Assembly (NCBI GenBank): GCA_016201825.1
Contig: JACQCD010000033.1
Coordinates: 1-55,180 of the forward strand
Reading direction: 5' to 3'
DNA length: 55,180 nt
Source: Nitrospirota bacterium
GTDB lineage: Bacteria; Nitrospirota; Nitrospiria; 2-01-FULL-66-17
Positions 50,055-55,180 of the stretch are shown piece after piece (the first letter of the stretch is position 1; each line of letters begins with the position of its first letter). The notes beneath the pieces are model-generated. The model worked only from the letters and a program-made list of their open reading frames with translations. It did no database searches and was not told the origin of the DNA. Position numbers and translations under genes: made by a program.

Positions 50055-50516
50055 TTACAGGATCGCCGCCAGATGGTCGAGGCAGCCGTTCCAGCCCCAC
50101 TCGTGGCATTCGCGTGCTTCTTGCGTCGGGAAGAACTCGTGCGTCAGGGTCAGCTCGGTTGACCCTTGGAGATCCCGGAATTCGACGGTGACCAGCGTCT
50201 CCCCGACCGTGCCTTGGCTGCCCTCACAGTCCTGGTTGTCCAAGATCCAGGTGAAGACCAACTTTTCCGGCGACCGCACCTCACGGTACGTTCCCACGTG
50301 ATGAATGCTCTTGCCCTCCGGAGACTTCATCTCGATGCGATACGTGCCGCCCACCCGCACATCCACTTCTGCAGACGGCGTGGTGAATCCCTCCGGGCAG
50401 AACCATCGTTTCATTTCTTCCGCACTCGTCCACGCGCGGAAGACCCGCTCCCGCGGCGCGTTGAACGTGCGCGTGAGGCGGAGGGTGGTTTCGGAGTTCG
50501 TTTGTGTGGTGGCCAT
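50055..50516 (-). CDS. AHSA1/SRPBCC-family protein
   Basis: 153 residues. RTFNAPRERVFRAWTSAEEM, KRWFCPEGFTTP and GGTYRIEMKSPEGK, ending in LDHLAAIL, fit the Aha1-like START domain. AGGAGG before ATG 50516. It overlaps the ArsR gene by 106 nt. Confidence 0.9.
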   Translation of the reverse strand: MATTQTNSETTLRLTRTFNAPRERVFRAWTSAEEMKRWFCPEGFTTPSAEVDVRVGGTYRIEMKSPEGKSIHHVGTYREVRSPEKLVFTWILDNQDCEGSQGTVGETLVTVEFRDLQGSTELTLTHEFFPTQEARECHEWGWNGCLDHLAAIL

Positions 50517-50899
50517 GTAGAGTCCTCCTGTTGAGGTGATGAGCGGTGAGCGGTGGCGGGGCGAGCGCCGACGTCCTGAGTCGTCTCCAAATACCTGGCC
50601 AAGGCGTCGAGCCGTCCCTCCCAGAATCGTCGATAGGTTTCAAGGAACGTGGCCGCTTGTTTGATCGGCTCTGCGACCAACCGGCACCGGTGAACCCGTC
50701 CATCCCGTTCCCGGGCCAAGAGCCCGGCCCGTTCCAGCACACGCAGGTGTTTGGAGACGGCGGGCAAAGACATGGAAAACGGCTTGGCCAGCTCCGTGAC
50801 CGAGCAGTCGCCCCGCGTCAGCATTGCGAGCATGGCCCGCCTTGTGGGATCGGAGAGCGCGGAAAACGTGGCGTCGAGGACCGGCCTATAGTTAACCAT
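50411..50899 (-). CDS. ArsR-family regulator with unusual C-terminal extension
   Basis: 162 residues. DATFSALSDPTRRAMLAMLT, SVTELAKPFSMSLPAVSKHL and GLLARERDGRVHRCRL form the HTH. The last 50 residues are Arg/Ser-rich, lie over the AHSA1 start region in another frame and look unlike the family, so an upstream frameshift or non-functional tail is possible. It usually pairs with AHSA1 as here. Confidence 0.85.
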   Translation of the reverse strand: MVNYRPVLDATFSALSDPTRRAMLAMLTRGDCSVTELAKPFSMSLPAVSKHLRVLERAGLLARERDGRVHRCRLVAEPIKQAATFLETYRRFWEGRLDALARYLETTQDVGARPATAHRSSPQQEDSTWPPHKRTPKPPSASRARSTRRGSGSSARGRVRKK

Positions 50900-50913
50900 G
50901 TGGTTAACTATAG
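50886..50913. promoter_or_regulatory. ArsR operator overlapping the start codon
   Basis: Perfect 12-bp arms CTATAGTTAACC and GGTTAACTATAG around ATGT. The arsR ATG (50899-50897) lies inside it. Confidence 0.8.
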
Positions 50914-51232
50914 GGAACGCGAGACCCCCTTGTCAAGCCCCGCGATTAACGGGAATAGGCCTCGACGGCTTCAGGCGACAAGATAGCGAGCACACAGGAG
51001 GCGGTGCGATCATCCCGGCGTGACAGCATCACCTCCGTGCGCGAGCCGGACCCTGACTGGGCTGCTGGTCGTTGACTCCGCGAACGAATCGGCCTATACG
51101 TGATACGGTAGCGTGAGAAACTCACGTCCCGTTCGAGTGTCTGGTCGTATATGAACAGGCATCACGTTGGAAGGGGCTGATCAGGCCGTTCGCGTACAAA
51201 CGACTATAGATGGGCGTCCAGAGGAGGGGCGG
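50914..51232. other. divergent intergenic region
   Basis: About 320 bases between the leftward arsR gene and the rightward lipoprotein gene. No recognisable gene; a start-proximal GAGGAGGGG at the right end serves the lipoprotein. Confidence 0.4.
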
Positions 51233-51544
51233 ATGCGTCAATCTTTTTGCAGATTGTTTCTATGGACCTTTGCCGCTTTGGCGATGGCACTTGCCGGTTG
51301 TGGAACCATTCGAACGATTCCGTTACTGGAAAGTTCGGGGAGTCCGAAAATCTACACCGGTACGCGACTCGACTTCCACGCGATCACCGGAAACGAATCG
51401 CGTCTCACGAAATTCAAGACCAACCCGCCGGCATATCCGTGGATCGATTTGCCATTCAGCCTGATCGCAGACACCCTGATCTTCCCGGTGAGTTCTCCAG
51501 TGGCAACCTACGAATTTCTCTTTGAGTCACATGGCGAAAGGTAG
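51233..51544 (+). CDS. YceK/YidQ-like lipoprotein
   Basis: 103 residues. Signal sequence ending LAGC is a lipobox. The mature part has YPWIDLPFSLIADTLIFPVS, the YceK/YidQ hallmark. GAGGAGGGG before ATG 51233. Overlaps the next gene by 14 nt. Confidence 0.85.
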   Translation: MRQSFCRLFLWTFAALAMALAGCGTIRTIPLLESSGSPKIYTGTRLDFHAITGNESRLTKFKTNPPAYPWIDLPFSLIADTLIFPVSSPVATYEFLFESHGER

Positions 51545-52076
51545 CAGTCCCGAGTTCCCAGTGTCGCCGCCGACGGGCAGGACTCCCTCTGAAGGTGCGG
51601 TCAGAAACACCGCGAGTTGTCTGTTGGCCTGGTTCGTGCTGATTGCTCTCGTCGCCAAGCCCGCGAGGGCTGAAGTTTCATTCGGAGCCGGTTTCGGAGC
51701 GTTGTACAGCGGGCTGGGGATCAACCTCGGCCTGAAACGCTCGACCGATTTCCGCTATCTGGGTGTGGGGTGTTTGGGTGTAGGCCACTCCGACAGTGCG
51801 GGATGGAGTCTGCCGTGCGGCGTCGGGGTCGGGTGGATCTGGGCCAATATCCTGCCCGGGCTAGGCAACCAGCATGGGGTAGGATTCTATGCGGGCCCGG
51901 TGGGTCATCGGAGCGATGATAACGGCAAGGACAGGTATGGTATGGGTATTTCCTACATGTATTTTTGGAAAGGCATCGACAGCAGAGGTTTGGTGGTAGG
52001 CGTGACGCCCGCTGTCGGAAACGACGGGGGCCAGACCAAGGGGCGCGTGCTGATCACCATTGGTTATCAGTTTTAG
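51531..52076 (+). CDS. small exported barrel-like protein
   Basis: 181 residues. Signal-like helix (LLAWFVLIALVAKPARA), then glycine-rich strands (GVGCLGVGHSDSAGWSLPCG) and an end in LITIGYQF with aromatic terminus. Likely outer-membrane; function unknown. TTG 51522 is an alternative start. Confidence 0.65.
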   Translation: MAKGSSPEFPVSPPTGRTPSEGAVRNTASCLLAWFVLIALVAKPARAEVSFGAGFGALYSGLGINLGLKRSTDFRYLGVGCLGVGHSDSAGWSLPCGVGVGWIWANILPGLGNQHGVGFYAGPVGHRSDDNGKDRYGMGISYMYFWKGIDSRGLVVGVTPAVGNDGGQTKGRVLITIGYQF

Positions 52077-52172
52077 CACCCCTCACATCCGGCTCGACGC
52101 GGCCCTGAGCGGAATACGGCGCACCAGAGTCTCAGGTACGTCGAAGTCAGTTGGCCCCTGAGGCCCCCAGCG

Positions 52173-53180
52173 TCATGAGCGCTGGCGTGCCCGCCATGAC
52201 GCCGGTGGAACGCCGACATGTCTCTTGAAGGCTCGATTGAACGCGGCCACACTCTCGTAGCCCACATCAGCCGCGATCTCGCTGATGCCTCGCTGTGTCC
52301 CATCCAAGAGCCTGCCCGCCACGTTCATCCGCCATTTCGCCACATAGGCCATGGGGCTCTCCCCGAGCGCGGCAGCAAAGCGGGCCGCCAATCGCGACGG
52401 CGACATGGCCACTCCGTCTGCGAGGCGCCTCACCGACCAGGACTCGCCGGGGCGCGCATGGATCATGGCTATGGCGCGGCTAACCGTCGGGTCTTGGAGT
52501 CCCCTGAACCATCCGGCTTCCTGGGTCTTGATCGTTTCGATGTGCGAACGGACCGCCTCGGCACACAGCAATTCCAAGAGCCGCTCGATCACGTAGCCAC
52601 TCCCGACTGACCGCTCGCTCATCTCGTGAGCCATTAGACCTGCAACCCCGGAGAGATTGTGAAATCCGCTGGGGTGAGACACCGAGGCGTGCAGCAGCGG
52701 CGGGAGGGCCGCGAACAGCGGGTTGAGGTGGGTATCATGCAAGAGAAACACCCCGCACATGAGCGACGTGCTTCGCGTCCGGTTCCTCTCGCCGGGCCGA
52801 AACACGTTTCCGTCACCGGTCAAGAGCGCGTCGACAGGCAAGACGTGTGGATGCGGGCCTTGTGATATCCGGTGGGAGGCGCCCCCAAAGCAGACGGCGA
52901 TTTCGCCAGCTTCTATGACTGCCTCGGTCCCGTCGTGGAGCGTAATCTCGATGTGTCCGCGTTCAACGAAGTGGAACGCGACCACGCGCACGCCAGCGCT
53001 GACCCGCAAGAGAGCCCTTAGCCGGTCGGCGTTCGGGATCGAGATCGCCCAGGGCGCCGCATACTCATCCCTGAATAACAGGCTGCCGCTGATCCGCATC
53101 GATCTCAGGACATCGCTCAGACAATCGTTCTGAAAGCCAATCTTAGTCGTTTCGGCAAATGATTCAGTTGTTTTAAGCAT
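52173..53180 (-). CDS. AraC-family regulator with cupin-like N-terminus
   Basis: 335 residues. N-terminal cupin_6-type domain (HDGTEAVIEAGEIAVCFGGA) and two C-terminal HTHs (WSVRRLADGVAMSPSRLAAR and ISEIAADVGYESVAAFNRAF). Divergent from the membrane protein gene at 53246, 65 bp away, which it probably controls. Confidence 0.9.
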   Translation of the reverse strand: MLKTTESFAETTKIGFQNDCLSDVLRSMRISGSLLFRDEYAAPWAISIPNADRLRALLRVSAGVRVVAFHFVERGHIEITLHDGTEAVIEAGEIAVCFGGASHRISQGPHPHVLPVDALLTGDGNVFRPGERNRTRSTSLMCGVFLLHDTHLNPLFAALPPLLHASVSHPSGFHNLSGVAGLMAHEMSERSVGSGYVIERLLELLCAEAVRSHIETIKTQEAGWFRGLQDPTVSRAIAMIHARPGESWSVRRLADGVAMSPSRLAARFAAALGESPMAYVAKWRMNVAGRLLDGTQRGISEIAADVGYESVAAFNRAFKRHVGVPPASWRARQRS

Positions 53181-53245
53181 TGTTCTGCCCGCCTATGGTC
53201 GCTAAGCTGTAAACGTTGAACATCCTACCATAGGAGTCAATCGCC

Positions 53246-53929
53246 ATGTCCACAAACACATCTGCGTGGTTCATGATGGGCCTCAACCTTGTGATGGTCA
53301 CCTACACGTTGTGGGTCCTCTCCCTCGCCAAGTCATCGACCACGCTGCGAATCGGGATCGGCGTCGCCATGGTGGCCTGGCTTGCGCTCCTACATCAGGG
53401 ACTCTCGACAAAGAACATTTTCCCCGCGGACATCTCAGGGGTGGCGTTTCTCATGATCATTGTTCTCTTCGTTGGGGTAGTCGGCGCGGCGCTGTTTATC
53501 GTCACGCCGGTCCGGCGCCTTCTTCTCGACCTCGATCAGCAGCAGTTGCTGTTGCTCCAAGGTATTCGAGTCTTCTTCGGCGCGACCTTCCTCATGCAAG
53601 CGAGCCTTGGCATTTTGCCCACGGGGTTCGGGATCGTGGACGGGTTTACACACATTGGGGCGGGGTTCTTTGGCCTGATCGCCGCGTTTTCGCTGGCAGC
53701 GGGGGTCGATGGGGCTCGCCGTGCCTGGTTTGCCAACCTCTTCGGGCTCGCAGATATTCTGGTGGTTGCCAGTTCCGTTGCGCTCATCCTGCTTCCCGAG
53801 ATCACGCCCCACCACAGCATGATGTACGCCGTGTTTCTCCCTGCACCACTTTGGCTGTGGTTCCACCTGGTGTCGCTATGGAAGCTGGTTCGCGACCGGA
53901 ACGCGATTCATCAGGAGGCCCGCGCATGA
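53246..53929 (+). CDS. multi-spanning membrane protein
   Basis: 227 residues with about seven hydrophobic helices (for example GVAFLMIIVLFVGVVGAALF). No motif recognised. TAGGAG before ATG. Its stop is 38 nt before the chosen start of the MBL-fold gene. Confidence 0.75.
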   Translation: MSTNTSAWFMMGLNLVMVTYTLWVLSLAKSSTTLRIGIGVAMVAWLALLHQGLSTKNIFPADISGVAFLMIIVLFVGVVGAALFIVTPVRRLLLDLDQQQLLLLQGIRVFFGATFLMQASLGILPTGFGIVDGFTHIGAGFFGLIAAFSLAAGVDGARRAWFANLFGLADILVVASSVALILLPEITPHHSMMYAVFLPAPLWLWFHLVSLWKLVRDRNAIHQEARA

Positions 53930-53967
53930 TTCTTCAACGAACTTACGCCCGTTTCAGGGAACACATC

Positions 53968-54900
53968 ATGAAGAGGGGTCTGCTGGTTGTCTTGGCGGCG
54001 GCAGTCCTCCTGTCGGCGTTTGGCTGCAGGAGCTTCATTCTCAAGACCGTCATGACGACGGTTGAACCCTACTTTCACGGACCAGGCATCGACGGGACAC
54101 AGTTCGAGCAGCTCACCGACAAGGTGTACACGTTTCGGTGGAACTGGTACCGCAACCTGATCATCGTCACGGACGTTGGACTTGTGGTGATCGATCCGAT
54201 GAACGCTGAGATGGCCACGGCGCTCAAAAAGGAACTGGACCAGACGTTTCCGGGGGAGAAGGTCCACACGCTCATCTACTCGCACTACCACCTCGACCAC
54301 ACCCGCGGTGGCGCAGCGCTCTCTCCGATCGAGGTCATCGCCCATGAGAAGTGCCCGACGTATTGGAAGGAGTTTGAGCATCACGACGTCCTCGATCCGA
54401 CGCGCCTCATCGCGGGCGACGCGACGCTCACCATCGGAGGGGTGGAGATCCGGGCCCTCTATTTGGGGCTCTCACACACGGATACGCTCTACGCCTTTCA
54501 TCTTCCGTCCGAGCGGCTGGTGTTCACGGCAGACCTCGGACTCGTGAAGAGCGTCGCGCCCGTCGGCGTGCCGGACCGTTACGCGCCGGGGTACCTCGCA
54601 GCGCTCAATCGCGTCGCCGCGCTCGACTTTGACACCTTCGTTCCGTCGCACTTCGGCTACGGCACTAAGCAGGACCTAATCGACTGGCGAGACATGATGG
54701 AAGACGGCCGGAGGCTGGCGCGGGAGGCCATTCGGAAGACCGGCCTCTTCGGTACGCACGACAATCACCATCAGATGGCGACGTACTTTGACACGGTCTA
54801 CTTCCCGATGCGCGAGAAGTACGGGAGTTGGCACGGCTTCAACGAAATGTTCATCTTGAATCTTGTGCGCGACATCGAGGGCGAGGCTCTCGGTCACTGA
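53968..54900 (+). CDS. MBL-fold hydrolase lipoprotein
   Basis: 310 residues. Signal with LLSAFGC lipobox, then metal motif YSHYHLDHTRGG, and later His/Asp residues in GLSHTDT, FTADLG and PSHFGYG. ATG 53968 has AGGGAA upstream; ATG 53926, overlapping the previous stop, is possible. A periplasmic hydrolase of unknown substrate. Confidence 0.87.
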   Translation: MKRGLLVVLAAAVLLSAFGCRSFILKTVMTTVEPYFHGPGIDGTQFEQLTDKVYTFRWNWYRNLIIVTDVGLVVIDPMNAEMATALKKELDQTFPGEKVHTLIYSHYHLDHTRGGAALSPIEVIAHEKCPTYWKEFEHHDVLDPTRLIAGDATLTIGGVEIRALYLGLSHTDTLYAFHLPSERLVFTADLGLVKSVAPVGVPDRYAPGYLAALNRVAALDFDTFVPSHFGYGTKQDLIDWRDMMEDGRRLAREAIRKTGLFGTHDNHHQMATYFDTVYFPMREKYGSWHGFNEMFILNLVRDIEGEALGH

Positions 54901-55042
54901 TGGCGGTCGTCAGGCTCGGAAACCGCTCGGATACATAAAGTCAACTCCGTAGGCCTGGAACTGATCCACTTCCAGTGATTCTCGCGCAAGGCGGCCCGCT
55001 GCGATTCGTCCACGGCGTCATGAACGCGCGCGTGGTGGCGAC
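54901..55042. other. gap before the right IS end
   Basis: 142 bases after the MBL gene. No gene or terminator recognised with confidence. Confidence 0.35.
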
Positions 55043-55180
55043 TGAGCTTCCCCTCGAGTTTCGTCTTCCAAGGATCACGTACAATGGACGTCACCTTGGA
55101 GGCGAAGATGATCAAGATCCCGAAGCAGGAATACACGGCTGAGTTCAAGACACAGGCGGTCAAGCGAGTGGCCGAGGTAG
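55043..55180 (+). mobile_element. left end of the same IS3-like element, opposite orientation
   Basis: Exact reverse complement of 3-140, starting TGAGCTTCCCCTCGAG. Flanking bases differ from those of the other copy, so these are separate insertions. Confidence 0.75.
55108..55180 (+). CDS. transposase OrfA N-terminus, partial
   Basis: 24 codons identical to the copy at 1-75; GGAGG lies before ATG 55108. It runs off the right edge. Confidence 0.65.
   Translation, partial: MIKIPKQEYTAEFKTQAVKRVAEV

Noticed and set aside
54894-55163. 89-codon minus-strand frame entering the IS end
   Set aside because: Antisense to the transposase start and shared only in the repeat; the unique part has no family signal.
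1-55180. tRNA, rRNA and CRISPR arrays
   Set aside because: No cloverleaf, rRNA-like or regularly spaced repeat was recognised by eye; a dedicated search was not possible.

Overview
This 55 kb window is high-GC DNA from a Gram-negative bacterium. It encodes predicted outer-membrane barrels, lipoproteins, periplasmic redox proteins and RND-type permeases. I cannot name the organism from sequence alone. The mixture (multihaem cytochrome, mer and ars genes, spondin and DM13 proteins, MMPL clusters) fits environmental Nitrospirota- or Deltaproteobacteria-like genomes, but that is a guess. No rRNA, tRNA or CRISPR array was recognised. Nearly all genes in the first 45 kb are on the minus strand. The two ends are a 138-bp perfect inverted repeat (3-140 and 55043-55180), the left end of one IS3-like element in opposite orientations, so the window is probably a contig that stopped at a repeated IS.

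Region 1 (about 0.1-17 kb) combines arsenic and envelope genes. A TVP38-like gene cut by the IS, arsC, a PiT phosphate transporter and an unusual PqqD/radical SAM/SPASM/ArsM fusion form one operon. An ECF sigma/anti-sigma pair and a spondin-domain protein follow. Next come a TIGR04283-type glycosyltransferase, two membrane glycosyltransferases, a barrel, a DUF547 protein, a duplicated-domain lipoprotein, a DM13 protein, a thioredoxin-fold protein and a two-component system. ArsM, radical SAM, TVP38, TIGR04283 and DUF547 together resemble known arsenosugar loci.

Region 2 (17-30 kb) is a mercury island with two regulators. An ArsR-type repressor with a clear operator heads merF-, merT- and merP-like genes, merB, an AhpD-like gene, HD-GYP, a pentahaem cytochrome c, merA and a DsrE-like gene. 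A separate MerR with the mercury-type Cys triad and a classic 20-bp-spacer promoter heads a thioredoxin-like protein, a CPFC metal-binding protein, an outer-membrane protein and an NHL protein. A DUF3179 protein, SRPBCC protein, glutaredoxin-like protein and Crp/Fnr regulator follow.

Region 3 (30-45 kb) holds lipid/hydrophobe export modules: three paralogous MMPL permeases, LolA-like proteins, a DUF1302-like barrel and TetR regulators. One permease, one LolA-like gene and one TetR gene are broken. A lower-GC SDR/TetR segment sits between the modules.

Region 4 (45-55 kb) is a set of small stress-type genes: VOC, TrmB, an ECF42-type sigma with its YciI partner, ABM, TfoX, AHSA1/ArsR, lipoproteins, AraC and an MBL-fold lipoprotein. 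It contains internally deleted remnants of its own gene families. Two matching ECF42-type promoters are visible, one before yciI and one before the third MMPL permease.
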